Shown piece by piece: positions 9,063 to 17,148 of a DNA stretch of 59,963 nt (position 1 is the stretch's first letter; each line of letters begins with the position of its first letter). The stretch is taken from NCBI GenBank assembly GCA_964473205.1, contig CAYYOK010000008.1:1-59963 (forward strand), given 5' to 3'. Source of the stretch: CAYMRL01 sp964473205. Lineage in GTDB: Bacteria > Deinococcota > Deinococci > Deinococcales > Trueperaceae. Both the position numbers and the translations under genes were made by a program. The notes below the pieces were generated by a model that had not been told where the DNA came from, did no database searches, and was given only the letters and a program-made list of their open reading frames with translations.

Positions 9063-10501
9063 CCTTCCCGGGCGTACTGGACCTGGACCTGGCGCACATC
9101 GCTCCCGCGCTTACGCTGCTCGTGACCGCAGCGGCCGGCCTCCTGTTCGCGCTGTGGCACGCCGGCTCGCGCACGGTCGCGACCGTGTCGCTGCTCGGCG
9201 TGATCACCGCGTTCGTCTTCGCGCTGTCGCTGCTGCTCGGCGACCGCGGCACCGGCGCCAGCTTCGGCCTGCGCTACCTCGTCGACACGCCGGCTCTGGC
9301 CTTCACCTTCCTGGTGCTGATCGGCACGGCGCTGGCCGTGCTCGTGAGCGTCGACCAGCTCGAGCGCAGAGGCCTGGCGCATCCCGAGTACTACCCGCTG
9401 ATGCTGCTGTCGGCCGTCGGCGCGATCGTCATGGGCTCGGCCGGCGACCTGATCACGCTGGTGCTCGGGCTCGAGATACTCTCGCTGCCCGTCTACGCGC
9501 TCTCGGCCTGGCGCACCAGCGCGCGGCAGTCGCAAGAGGCCGGCATGAAGTACTTCCTGCTCGGCGCCTTCGCCTCGGCCGTGCTCATCTACGGCGCGGC
9601 GCTGGTGTACGGCGCCAGCGGCAGCTTCGTCTACGCCGACATCAAGAGCGCCCTCGCCGCCGGCGCTCCGCTGGCGCTGGCCAGCGTCGGCGGGCTGCTG
9701 GTGCTCGGCGGCCTGGCGTTCAAGGCCGCGCTCGCCCCGTTCCATCAGTGGGCGCCCGACGTCTACACCGGCGCGCCCACCACCGTGACGACGTTCATGA
9801 GCGTCGTGGTGAAGACCGCGGCGTTCGCGGCTCTGGTCCGGATGCTGACGGCGCTGGCTCCCGACCTCGCCGGCTGGCTGACGACCGCCCTGGCCGTGAT
9901 GGTGGCGCTGACGCTCGTCGTCGGCAACCTCGGCGCTCTGCTTCAGCGCGGGCTCAAGCGCATGCTCGCCTACTCCGCGGTCGCTCACGCCGGCTACATC
10001 GGCCTCGCGCTGCTCGACCACTCGCAGGCCGGCCTGCAGGCCACGGCCTGGTACCTCAGCGCCTACACCTTCATGAACGTCGGCGCCTTCGCCGTGCTGG
10101 TCCTGATCATGCAGAGCGACGACAGCGGCGACGAGATCGAGCGCTTCGCGGGCCTCGGCCGCCGGCGGCCGCTCCTCGCCCTGTGCATGACGCTGTTCAT
10201 GCTGAGCCTGGCCGGCATCCCGCCGCTGGCCGGCTTCGCCGGCAAGCTGATGGTCTTCCAGTCGGCCATCGCGGCCGGCTACACCTGGCTCGCCGTCCTG
10301 GGGATACTCACCAGCGTAGTGGCGCTCGTCTACTACTTCAGGGTGATCGGGGTCATGTACTTCAGGCCGGAGCCGGATGACGAGCAGGTCGTGGAGCGCG
10401 GCTCGCGCAGCAGCGGTCTCGCGATCGCTCTGGCGGTGCTGGGCACCGTGCTGCTCGGGATCTTGCCGGGCTGGTGGTACCAGCTGCTCGGAGGATTGTA
10501 A
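9059..10501 (+). CDS. nuoN: NADH-quinone oxidoreductase subunit N
   Basis: This 480-residue antiporter-like subunit is the last nuo gene. Recognisable segments are LGLEILSLPVYALSAWR, ALAPFHQWAPDVYTGAPTTV with the conserved H/D/P residues, and LAYSAVAHAGYIGLALL. Start ATG 9059 overlaps the nuoM stop. After its stop at 10501 comes a 100-base space with a GC-rich hairpin, consistent with the end of the operon. Confidence 0.96.
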   Translation: MTFPGVLDLDLAHIAPALTLLVTAAAGLLFALWHAGSRTVATVSLLGVITAFVFALSLLLGDRGTGASFGLRYLVDTPALAFTFLVLIGTALAVLVSVDQLERRGLAHPEYYPLMLLSAVGAIVMGSAGDLITLVLGLEILSLPVYALSAWRTSARQSQEAGMKYFLLGAFASAVLIYGAALVYGASGSFVYADIKSALAAGAPLALASVGGLLVLGGLAFKAALAPFHQWAPDVYTGAPTTVTTFMSVVVKTAAFAALVRMLTALAPDLAGWLTTALAVMVALTLVVGNLGALLQRGLKRMLAYSAVAHAGYIGLALLDHSQAGLQATAWYLSAYTFMNVGAFAVLVLIMQSDDSGDEIERFAGLGRRRPLLALCMTLFMLSLAGIPPLAGFAGKLMVFQSAIAAGYTWLAVLGILTSVVALVYYFRVIGVMYFRPEPDDEQVVERGSRSSGLAIALAVLGTVLLGILPGWWYQLLGGL

Positions 10502-10541
10502 GCATCTTGTAAGCCTGGATGCCGCATAGTCTGCTCACGTG

Positions 10542-10579
10542 GCGGTGGAAGCTTATACCCGGGGGTCGGCTTCCACCGC
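10542..10579 (+). terminator. Hairpin at the end of the nuo operon
   Basis: An 11-bp perfect stem pairs gcggtggaagc (10542-10552) with gcttccaccgc (10569-10579) across a 16-base loop. It lies 40 bases after the nuoN stop. No T-tract follows, so intrinsic termination is plausible but not certain; it may instead stabilise the 3' end of the mRNA. Confidence 0.55.
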
Positions 10580-10633
10580 AACGACCAGGCAGGACATGCG
10601 GATTTCTTGGCTATGACTCAGACCCTGACCCGA

Positions 10634-10639
10634 TACCAT
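10634..10639 (+). promoter_or_regulatory. -10 box TACCAT of the HD-GYP gene
   Basis: TACCAT lies six bases before GTG 10646, the spacing seen at many genes in this window and expected for a leaderless mRNA. It favours GTG 10646 over the upstream ATG 10613. Confidence 0.5.
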
Positions 10640-10645
10640 TCCCGC

Positions 10646-11713
10646 GTGGTCGACCTGAGCGAGATGCGGATCCTCCTCATCGACGACGAAGAGGCGTCTC
10701 TCGTCCTCGTCAAGGGGATGCTGGAGCGCGCCGGGTTCAATCACGTCTACACCTGCGACGACCCGCGCTCGGCGGTCGAGAGCTTCCTCGACGGGCGCCC
10801 TGACCTGGTCGTGCTCGACCAGCACATGCCCAACCGCGACGGGCTTCAGGTCCTCTCCGACCTGCGGCCGCTGCTGCCGGACGCGTTCCCGATCCTGATG
10901 GTCACCGGCGACATGCGGCCCGAGCTGCGCGACGCCGCGCTGGCCGGCGGAGCCAAGGACTTCATCAACAAGCCGATCAACCCCACCGAGGCCAGGCTCC
11001 GCATCCGCAACCTGCTCGAGTCGCGGCACTACCAGCTGGAGCTCGAGCGGCAGAACGAGCGCCTCGAGGCGGCCGTGAGGCAGCGGACGCTCGAGCTCGA
11101 GCACAGCCAGCTCGAGATGCTCGTGCGGCTCGCCCGCGCCGCCGAGTACCGCGACGACGACACCGGCGAGCACACCTGGCGGGTCGCGCAGGTGGCGGGC
11201 ACCATCGGTCGCTACCTGTCGCTGCCTGACAGCAGGGTCGAGATGCTGATGCGGGCTGCGCGGCTCCACGACGTCGGCAAGATCACGGTGCCTGACGGGA
11301 TCCTCCTCAAGCCGTCCGACCTCAGCGCCGAGGAGTACGCGGTGATCAAGGGGCACACGGTCGCCGGGGCGGACCTGCTCGCCGGCTCGCGCTCGCCGAC
11401 CATCAGGCTGGCGGAGACCATCGCCCTCACCCACCACGAGCGCTGGGACGGCCTCGGCTACCCCCAAGGCCTCAAGGGCGACAGGATCCCGCTCGAGTCG
11501 CGGATCCTCGCCGTGTCGGACACCTGGGACGCGATCACGAGGGACCGCGCGCACAAGAAGGCGCTGAACTTCGAAGCCGCCGTGCAGGAGATCGCCAAGA
11601 ACGCCGGCAGCCAGTTCGACCCCAAGGTCGTCGACGCCTTCATGGCCGCGGTGGCCGACCACGAGATCAACATGCCGGCGAACAACCGCGAGCCGACAAC
11701 GCGCCGCGACTAG
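10646..11713 (+). CDS. Response regulator with HD-GYP phosphodiesterase domain
   Basis: This 355-residue two-domain cytoplasmic protein resembles RpfG. The receiver domain (about 7-125) has the acidic pair D13/D14 and the phospho-acceptor D58 in VVLDQHMP. A coiled-coil linker rich in E, L, Q and R follows (about 130-165). The HD-GYP domain shows HDVGKI and HHERWDGLGYP. The family hydrolyses cyclic di-GMP under control of a partner sensor kinase, but no kinase lies nearby. An ATG at 10613 would add 11 residues; the -10 box just before GTG 10646 and the normal start of receiver domains favour GTG. Confidence 0.85.
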   Translation: MVDLSEMRILLIDDEEASLVLVKGMLERAGFNHVYTCDDPRSAVESFLDGRPDLVVLDQHMPNRDGLQVLSDLRPLLPDAFPILMVTGDMRPELRDAALAGGAKDFINKPINPTEARLRIRNLLESRHYQLELERQNERLEAAVRQRTLELEHSQLEMLVRLARAAEYRDDDTGEHTWRVAQVAGTIGRYLSLPDSRVEMLMRAARLHDVGKITVPDGILLKPSDLSAEEYAVIKGHTVAGADLLAGSRSPTIRLAETIALTHHERWDGLGYPQGLKGDRIPLESRILAVSDTWDAITRDRAHKKALNFEAAVQEIAKNAGSQFDPKVVDAFMAAVADHEINMPANNREPTTRRD

Positions 11714-11717
11714 CGTG

Positions 11718-11723
11718 TAGAGT
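11718..11723 (+). promoter_or_regulatory. -10 box TAGAGT of the DinB-like gene
   Basis: TAGAGT lies eight bases before ATG 11732 with no Shine-Dalgarno sequence between; a leaderless start is likely. Confidence 0.55.
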
Positions 11724-11731
11724 TAGCGGCC

Positions 11732-12274
11732 ATGACGGCGGCCGTTCGACGTTACCTACGACTGCTGGGCGAGACAGACCCGATAGAGGTGCTGAGCAGC
11801 GCGCCGGGCCGCATCGAGGCCTGGCTGGAACGCGTGTCCCCCAGCTCGCTCGACGAGCCGGGCAGCGACTCGCAGTACGGCACTGACGGCCCCGGGATCG
11901 AGAGCGCCAGGTCGCCCCGCGAGCTGCTCGCCAGCCTGGCCGACTTCGAGCTCGTCAGCGGCTTCCGCCTGCGCCAGCTCGTCGCCATGCCGGGTATCGA
12001 GCTCCAGAGCATCGACCACTCGGGTTGGTCCTCGCGCTACCGGCGCTGCGAGCCGAGCCTCGCGTTCGAGGCCTTCCGCGCCCTGCGCTCATGGAACCTG
12101 GCCTTGCTGGCCGGCTTCAGCCTCGAGGACTGGCTGGCCGAGGGCTTCCATCCCGAGCGAGGCTTCGAGAGCTGCGACCAGATCGTGAGGCAGCTCGCCG
12201 GGCACGACCTCGACATGATGCTCAGGCTGGGGATCGATCTGCGCGGACCGAGCTCGCGAAGCTCAAGCCGATGA
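11732..12274 (+). CDS. DinB/YfiT-like four-helix protein
   Basis: This 180-residue protein resembles the DinB superfamily in layout: an N-terminal RYLRLLGETDPIEVL segment, a middle helix SPRELLASLADFELVSGFRLRQL, and a C-terminal QLAGHDLDMMLRLG where the family has HDxxHxxQ. The family's first metal histidine is replaced (DFE rather than HxxD/E) and only part of the C-terminal site remains, so metal binding is doubtful. Function is unknown. The last 53 bases overlap the convergent DUF1648 gene on the other strand. Confidence 0.55.
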   Translation: MTAAVRRYLRLLGETDPIEVLSSAPGRIEAWLERVSPSSLDEPGSDSQYGTDGPGIESARSPRELLASLADFELVSGFRLRQLVAMPGIELQSIDHSGWSSRYRRCEPSLAFEAFRALRSWNLALLAGFSLEDWLAEGFHPERGFESCDQIVRQLAGHDLDMMLRLGIDLRGPSSRSSSR

Positions 12275-12794
12275 TGACGATCGACAGGATCGGCAGTATC
12301 AGTATCAGCGGCAGGAACCAGACCGACAGGGCGTTGGAGCCCACGAGCGCAGCGTTGACCATCTGGAGCTGCACGAGGGTGAAGGTCCACAAGGTCAGCA
12401 GCTTGAGCCAGCGCAGCGACGTCCCCAGCGCGCCAGCGACGCGCTCGGCGTTGTCCTCGGTCACCCTGACCGGCACGTTCCAGTAGCGCGGCGATATGCG
12501 CCGCATCAGCGGCAGCAGCAGCGACATGAACAGCCACATGCCAACCTGCACCCAGGCGAGGTTCAGCAGCGCGCTGCGGGGGCCGAAGGCGTCGGCCTGG
12601 CCAGACGCCCCGAAGTGAGTGGGCACCTGATCGGGCAGGCGTCCCCACGCGGCCAGCGGCAGCGCGAACGACAGCAGCACGCTTAGCACGCTGATCGCCT
12701 CCAGAGCGCGCTCGAGGCTGGAGAGGGGGCGGTTCAGACCAGCTACCAGAGCCTGCGAGGTGCGCTCGTCCATCCTGTTGGCGCCGAGCCACAT
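12222..12794 (-). CDS. DUF1648 / SdpI-like membrane protein
   Basis: This is a 190-residue protein with four hydrophobic segments. Between the first two lies LPDQVPTHFGASGQADAFG, the signature of the DUF1648 family (P-x-x-hP-x-H-hN/G-x-x-G). Members include SdpI, which gives immunity to a secreted toxin, but most are uncharacterised; no toxin gene is nearby. ATG 12794 is preceded by TAGCCT six bases away, and ATG 12771 is an internal alternative. It is divergent from ndk, with 41 bases between the start codons. Its end overlaps the DinB-like gene. Confidence 0.7.
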   Translation of the reverse strand: MWLGANRMDERTSQALVAGLNRPLSSLERALEAISVLSVLLSFALPLAAWGRLPDQVPTHFGASGQADAFGPRSALLNLAWVQVGMWLFMSLLLPLMRRISPRYWNVPVRVTEDNAERVAGALGTSLRWLKLLTLWTFTLVQLQMVNAALVGSNALSVWFLPLILILPILSIVIIGLSFASSVRADRSPA

Positions 12795-12800
12795 GGCATC

Positions 12801-12827
12801 AGGCTACCAGGGAGGGCGTGGTAGACT
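12801..12827. promoter_or_regulatory. Back-to-back -10 boxes for the DUF1648 gene and ndk
   Basis: TAGCCT on the minus strand (12806-12801) is six bases before the DUF1648 start, and TAGACT on the plus strand (12822-12827) is eight bases before ndk. The whole divergent intergenic space is 41 bases, so each mRNA would start at or near its start codon and the two promoters must share the upstream DNA. Confidence 0.55.
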
Positions 12828-12835
12828 CCGCCGTC

Positions 12836-13258
12836 ATGGCTATCGAGCAGACCTTCGCGATGGTGAAGCCCGACGGCGTACGCCGTCAGCTGGTTGGAAC
12901 GGTCATCAAGCGCCTGGAGAACAAAGGGTTCCGCATCCGCGGGCTAAAGCTGATGCAGATCAGCCGCGCTCTAGCCGAGCGCCACTACGGCGAGCACGCC
13001 GGCAAGCCGTTCTACGAGGGCCTGGTGTCGTTCATCACCTCCGGTCCCGTGGCCGCGATGGTCGTCGAGGGCGAGAACGCCATCGCCGAGTGGCGCAAGA
13101 TGATGGGCGCCACCAACCCCAAGGACGCGGCACCCGGCACGATCCGCGGCGACTTCGCGACCACCATCGACGAGAACGTCGTTCACGGCTCGGATGCTCC
13201 TGCCACCGCCGAGCGCGAGATCTCGATCTTCTTCGACCCGGCGGAGCTCGTCGACTGA
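12836..13258 (+). CDS. ndk: Nucleoside diphosphate kinase
   Basis: This 140-residue cytoplasmic enzyme transfers the gamma phosphate between nucleoside di- and triphosphates. Family landmarks are AMVKPDGVRR at the N-terminus, the Kpn-loop region, and the active histidine in NVVHGSDAP. The length is standard. ATG 12836 is chosen because of the TAGACT box eight bases upstream and because family proteins start a few residues before TFAMVKPDG. The aminotransferase gene follows 68 bases downstream. Confidence 0.96.
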   Translation: MAIEQTFAMVKPDGVRRQLVGTVIKRLENKGFRIRGLKLMQISRALAERHYGEHAGKPFYEGLVSFITSGPVAAMVVEGENAIAEWRKMMGATNPKDAAPGTIRGDFATTIDENVVHGSDAPATAEREISIFFDPAELVD

Positions 13259-13326
13259 GCGTGCCCGACGCCGCGTCGCGCCGGCCAAGGCCGGTGCCGT
13301 CGCTGCGCGGTCCTTAAGAGGTGACA

Positions 13327-14481
13327 ATGCCAGCCCTGTCACAGCGCATCGCGGCCCTCAAGGGCTCCTCGACAATGGCCTTCGACAGCCGCGTCAAGGA
13401 GATGACGCGCAGCGGTATCGACGTCGTCGCCATGACCGCGGGCGAGCCGGACTTCCAACCGCCCGAGCACGTCCTGGAAGCCGCGCGCGAGGCGATCCGC
13501 CTCGGCAAGACCAAGTACACGGCCAACGAGGGCACGGCCGAGCTGCGCCAGGCTGTGGTCGACAAGTTCCAGCGCGAGAACGGTCTGACCTACGCCCCCG
13601 ATCAGGTGCTGGTGTCGAACGGCGGCAAGCAGGTGCTGTACAACGGCTTCCTCTCGGTGCTCGAGCCCGGCGACGAGGTCGTGATCATCGCTCCCTACTG
13701 GGTGAGCTACCCGGCGCAGGTACAGCTCGCCGGCGGCGTGCCGGTGATCGTCCCCACCTCGCCCGACTCGGGTTTCATGCCCGAGATCGAGGCCGTCGCG
13801 GCCGCGATCACCAGCCGCACCAAGGTGCTGGTCATCAACTCGCCGTCCAACCCGACCGGCGCCGTCTACCCACCGGCGCTCGTCGAGGCCCTGGCCGGCC
13901 TCGCCGTCGAGCACGGCCTGTGGCTGTTCACCGACGACCTCTACGAGCATCTGGTCTACGACGGCGTCTTCACTCCGGCGGCGCGCTTCGCCCAGGACCA
14001 GACGCTGGTCGTCCACGGCGCCAGCAAGGGCTACGCCCTGACCGGTTGGCGCATAGGCTTCGGCGCCGGGCCCAAGGCCCTCATCCAGGCGATGAGCCGG
14101 CTGCAGGGCCAGTCGACGAGCGGCGCGAACAGCCTCGCTCAGCACGCGACGGTGGCGGCCCTGAACGAGGTCGAGAAGACGACGGAGTTCCAGAAGATGA
14201 CGCGCGCCGCCTACAGGGAGCGCCGCGACGTGCTGGTGGCGGGCCTCAACCGCCTCGGCCTCAAGACCCCGTGTCCTCAGGGCGCGTTCTACGTGATGGC
14301 CGACAGCACCGGCATCGATCCTGACGAGGGCAGGGCTGCGCTGCGGCTCCTCGAGGAGGCTCACGTCGGCGTCGTGCCCGGCACCGACTTCTCCGCGCCC
14401 GGCCAGATCCGCATGAGCTACGCGACCAGCTTGGCGCGCATCGAGGAAGCGCTGGCGCGCATCGGCAAGCTGCTGGGCTGA
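13327..14481 (+). CDS. Aspartate-type class I aminotransferase
   Basis: This 384-residue fold-type I PLP enzyme resembles the prokaryotic 1-gamma aspartate/prephenate aminotransferases of Thermus. It shows AGEPDFQPP, YWVSYP, the substrate-carboxylate motif NSPSNPTG, and the Schiff-base lysine in HGASKGYALTGWRIG; an arginine near the C-terminus (QIRMSYA) binds the alpha-carboxylate. ATG 13327 is preceded by gaggtg at short distance; an upstream in-frame GTG at 13321 is less likely. Exact amino-donor specificity cannot be read from the sequence. Confidence 0.9.
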   Translation: MPALSQRIAALKGSSTMAFDSRVKEMTRSGIDVVAMTAGEPDFQPPEHVLEAAREAIRLGKTKYTANEGTAELRQAVVDKFQRENGLTYAPDQVLVSNGGKQVLYNGFLSVLEPGDEVVIIAPYWVSYPAQVQLAGGVPVIVPTSPDSGFMPEIEAVAAAITSRTKVLVINSPSNPTGAVYPPALVEALAGLAVEHGLWLFTDDLYEHLVYDGVFTPAARFAQDQTLVVHGASKGYALTGWRIGFGAGPKALIQAMSRLQGQSTSGANSLAQHATVAALNEVEKTTEFQKMTRAAYRERRDVLVAGLNRLGLKTPCPQGAFYVMADSTGIDPDEGRAALRLLEEAHVGVVPGTDFSAPGQIRMSYATSLARIEEALARIGKLLG

Positions 14482-14568
14482 GCGCTAGTCGCTCCGCGCT
14501 CCTGTCGCGCTCCGCGCCCTGTGCTCCGCGCGCGCCGGTGCGTCGGTCATGGCGCCTCGGCACGGCGC

Positions 14569-14574
14569 TAGACT
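14569..14574 (+). promoter_or_regulatory. -10 box TAGACT of the tryptophanase gene
   Basis: TAGACT ends six bases before GTG 14581, matching the leaderless pattern. The segment before it (14491-14530) contains gctccgcg three times, spaced 18 and 14 bases. Confidence 0.55.
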
Positions 14575-14580
14575 CGCCGT

Positions 14581-15984
14581 GTGATCGGACCAGACGCCCG
14601 CTTCAAGACGATAATCGAGCCGTTTCGCATCAAGACGGTCGAGCCGATCAGGTTCACCTCGCGCGAGGAGCGCCGGCGCGCCCTCGCCGCCGCCGGCTAC
14701 AACCTCTTCTCGCTCCATGCCGACGACGTGCTCATCGACCTGCTCACCGACTCAGGCACCGGCGCGATGTCGAGCGAGCAGTGGGCCGGCATGCAGCGTG
14801 GCGACGAGAGCTACGCCGGCGGACGCTCCTTCTTCCGCTTCGAGGCGGCGGTGCAGGGGATCACCGGCTTCAAGCACGTCCTGCCGACCCACCAGGGCAG
14901 GGCCGCCGAGCGGATCCTCTGCGGCGTGGCCCTGAAGCCGGGCGACATCGTCCCCAACAACACGCACTTCGACACCACGCGCGCGAACGTCGAGGCGGTC
15001 GGCGCCGTCGCTCTCGACCTGCCGATCCCGGAGGCGCGCCAGCCCGCGGTGGAGCTGCCGTTCAAGGGCAACATGGACGTCGAGGCCCTCAGGAGCGTCC
15101 TCGCCCAGAACCCCGGCAAGGTGCCGCTGGTGATGCTGACGGTGACGAACAACTCCGGTGGCGGGCAGCCGGTGAGCATGGCCAACGTGCGCGAGGTCAG
15201 CGCCGTGTGCCGCGAGCACGGCGTGCCGCTATTCCTCGACTGCTGCCGCTACGCCGAGAACGCCTACTTCGTCAAGCTGCGCGAGGCGGGTTACGCGGAC
15301 GCTTCACCGAAGGAGATCGCGCAGGAGATGTTCGCCTACGCCGACGGCGCCACCATGAGCGCCAAGAAGGACGGCATGGCGAACATCGGCGGCTTCCTGG
15401 CGCTGAACGACGACGACGTGGCGCAGGCCGCCCGCAACCTGCTGATCCTGAGCGAAGGCTTCCCGACCTACGGCGGGCTGGCGGGCTACGACCTCGAGGC
15501 CCTCGCCATCGGCTTCGAGGAGGCGCTGCAGGAGCCCTACCTGCGTTACCGGCTGCGCTCCGTCGAGTACCTGGGCGAGCGCCTCACGGCCGCGGGCATC
15601 CCGATCGTGCGGCCGCCGGGTGGGCACGCGATCTACCTCGATGCCGGCGCGCTGCTGCCGCAGGTGCCGGCCGGCGAGTACCCGGCCTGGGCGCTGTCGC
15701 TGGTGCTCTACCTCGAGGGTGGGGTGCGCTCGGTGGAGATCGGCTCGGTGATGTTCGGTCGGCAGCCCGACGGCAGCGAGAAGCCGGCCGCGCTCGAGCT
15801 GGTGCGCCTGGCGTTCCCACGCCGCACCTACACCCAGAGCCACGTCGACTACCTCGCCGAGGTGCTGCTTCACGTCGGCGGGCTCAGGGAGCGCATCCGT
15901 GGTGTGCGGATGGTCGAGGCGCCGGCGGTGCTGAGGCACTTCACCGCGCGCTTCGAGCCGGCGCACGGGGAGCTGATCGCCTGA
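14581..15984 (+). CDS. Tryptophanase-type beta-eliminating lyase
   Basis: This 467-residue PLP enzyme belongs to the tryptophanase/tyrosine phenol-lyase family, which splits the amino acid into indole or phenol, pyruvate and ammonia. The PLP lysine is in MSAKKDGMANIGG. Positions that tell the two activities apart favour tryptophanase: Asp in THFDTT (Thr in tyrosine phenol-lyase), VEIGS where tyrosine phenol-lyase has MERG with its substrate arginine, and the C-terminal LRHFTA histidine. No tnaC-like leader is visible; the short leaderless promoter leaves no room for one. It converges on nrdB. Confidence 0.85.
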   Translation: MIGPDARFKTIIEPFRIKTVEPIRFTSREERRRALAAAGYNLFSLHADDVLIDLLTDSGTGAMSSEQWAGMQRGDESYAGGRSFFRFEAAVQGITGFKHVLPTHQGRAAERILCGVALKPGDIVPNNTHFDTTRANVEAVGAVALDLPIPEARQPAVELPFKGNMDVEALRSVLAQNPGKVPLVMLTVTNNSGGGQPVSMANVREVSAVCREHGVPLFLDCCRYAENAYFVKLREAGYADASPKEIAQEMFAYADGATMSAKKDGMANIGGFLALNDDDVAQAARNLLILSEGFPTYGGLAGYDLEALAIGFEEALQEPYLRYRLRSVEYLGERLTAAGIPIVRPPGGHAIYLDAGALLPQVPAGEYPAWALSLVLYLEGGVRSVEIGSVMFGRQPDGSEKPAALELVRLAFPRRTYTQSHVDYLAEVLLHVGGLRERIRGVRMVEAPAVLRHFTARFEPAHGELIA

Positions 15985-16009
15985 GCAGCCGTCGGCGGGT
16001 CGCTCGCGA

Positions 16010-16030
16010 CCAGCCGCCGACCGCGGCTGG
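16010..16030. terminator. Hairpin between the convergent tryptophanase and nrdB genes
   Basis: An 8-bp stem pairs ccagccgc (16010-16017) with gcggctgg (16023-16030) around a five-base loop, in the 72-base space between two convergent stops. It could serve both strands. No T-tract is present. Confidence 0.45.
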
Positions 16031-16056
16031 ACGGGCCCAGTACCGGGGCGCCGCCG

Positions 16057-17148
16057 CTACCCGAACAGCTCGTCGGGCGAGATCGGCCGCGTCTTGCGCG
16101 CGTAGGTGGTAGGGCGCTTGTGGAAGAAGTCGTAGTGGCGCCCGGCCAGCACCTCTTCCTCGAACCAGGCTGTCTCGGCGACCAGCGCAGGGTCGGGCGC
16201 GAAGAGCGGCTCGAAGCCGGCGCTCGTCATGGCGCCGTCGAAGCGCGCCTCGACGTAGGCCTTCACGGTCCTCAGGTCCATGAACTCGAGCTCGCCCTGC
16301 GAGAAGATCCAGTCGAGGATCGCCATCTCGGAGGCATGAGCCTCGAGACAGGCGCCTCTCACCTCGTCTTCGAAGCGACCCTCGAACCACTCCGGGTGCT
16401 CCTCGCGCAGCAACCTGACGAGCAGGTAACCGAACTGAGCGTGGAGCTGCTCCTCCTTGCTGGTGGCCTCGACGACGTTGGCGATCCCCTTGAACAGGCC
16501 GCGCTTGCGATCGAAGCTCTTCATGATCAGGAACAGCCCGAAGAGGCTGACGTGCTCGACGAAGGCGCTGAACAGCAGCGTGCTGAGCGCCGCGGTGCGG
16601 CCGTCGGCGTCGGGCCGACCGCTCGGCTTCACGGCCAGGCGGCGGTTCAGGAACTCGAGGCGGGCGCCGAACGCCGGCTCGGAGTGCAGGTTCGCGAAGG
16701 CCTCGGTGAGGCCGGTCAGCTCGAGCAGGTGCGCGTAGGCGTCCTGATGCCTGACCTCGGACTCGGCGAAGGTGAAGCCGACGGCGCTGACCTCCGGCTT
16801 CGGGAACCAGAGGCGCAGGTCGCCCCAGAACGTCTTGACCGCCACCTCGACCTGGGCGATGGCGAGGAGCGTCTTGCGGATCGCCTCGCGCTCGTGCGGC
16901 AGGACCTTGACGCGCAGGTCCTGCACGTCGCCTAAGAGGTTGTACTCGGTGTGCACCCAGTAGGAGTGCCTGATCGCGTCCTTGAACTCGAGGAACTCCG
17001 AGTACTCGATGGGGTGGAGCGCTGCGCGCGGGGCGAGCAGGGACCTGCTGGCGGGGCTTGCTGTCGTCGCTCCTGAGGCAGTCGGGTTCTCGGCGAGCGT
17101 GCCCTGGTCGGTGCTGGCGAGGGCTCGGGCCTCGGGCCGCACGCTCAC
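16057..17148 (-). CDS. nrdB: Ribonucleotide reductase class I, beta subunit
   Basis: This 363-residue radical-generating subunit forms the diiron site and radical for NrdA. Ligands are visible as E101, E131xxH134, E198 and E233xxH236, with the radical tyrosine Y138 four residues after H134 as in E. coli. The first carboxylate is Glu (QVEVAVK) rather than Asp. The N-terminal 45 residues are low-complexity Ala/Ser/Thr and contain no ATP-cone. GTG 17148 overlaps the nrdA stop (GTGA), so it is translated from the nrdA message and shares its cobalamin riboswitch. Confidence 0.93.
   Translation of the reverse strand: MSVRPEARALASTDQGTLAENPTASGATTASPASRSLLAPRAALHPIEYSEFLEFKDAIRHSYWVHTEYNLLGDVQDLRVKVLPHEREAIRKTLLAIAQVEVAVKTFWGDLRLWFPKPEVSAVGFTFAESEVRHQDAYAHLLELTGLTEAFANLHSEPAFGARLEFLNRRLAVKPSGRPDADGRTAALSTLLFSAFVEHVSLFGLFLIMKSFDRKRGLFKGIANVVEATSKEEQLHAQFGYLLVRLLREEHPEWFEGRFEDEVRGACLEAHASEMAILDWIFSQGELEFMDLRTVKAYVEARFDGAMTSAGFEPLFAPDPALVAETAWFEEEVLAGRHYDFFHKRPTTYARKTRPISPDELFG

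Noticed and set aside
14491..14530. Three gctccgcg repeats before the tryptophanase gene as a regulatory array or CRISPR-like repeat
   Set aside because: Units are only 8 bases with unequal spacing in GC-rich DNA; chance is likely. No CRISPR array was seen anywhere.
14581..15984. Tyrosine phenol-lyase call
   Set aside because: The tyrosine phenol-lyase arginine (MERG context) is replaced by VEIGS and the Thr by Asp, both tryptophanase-like.
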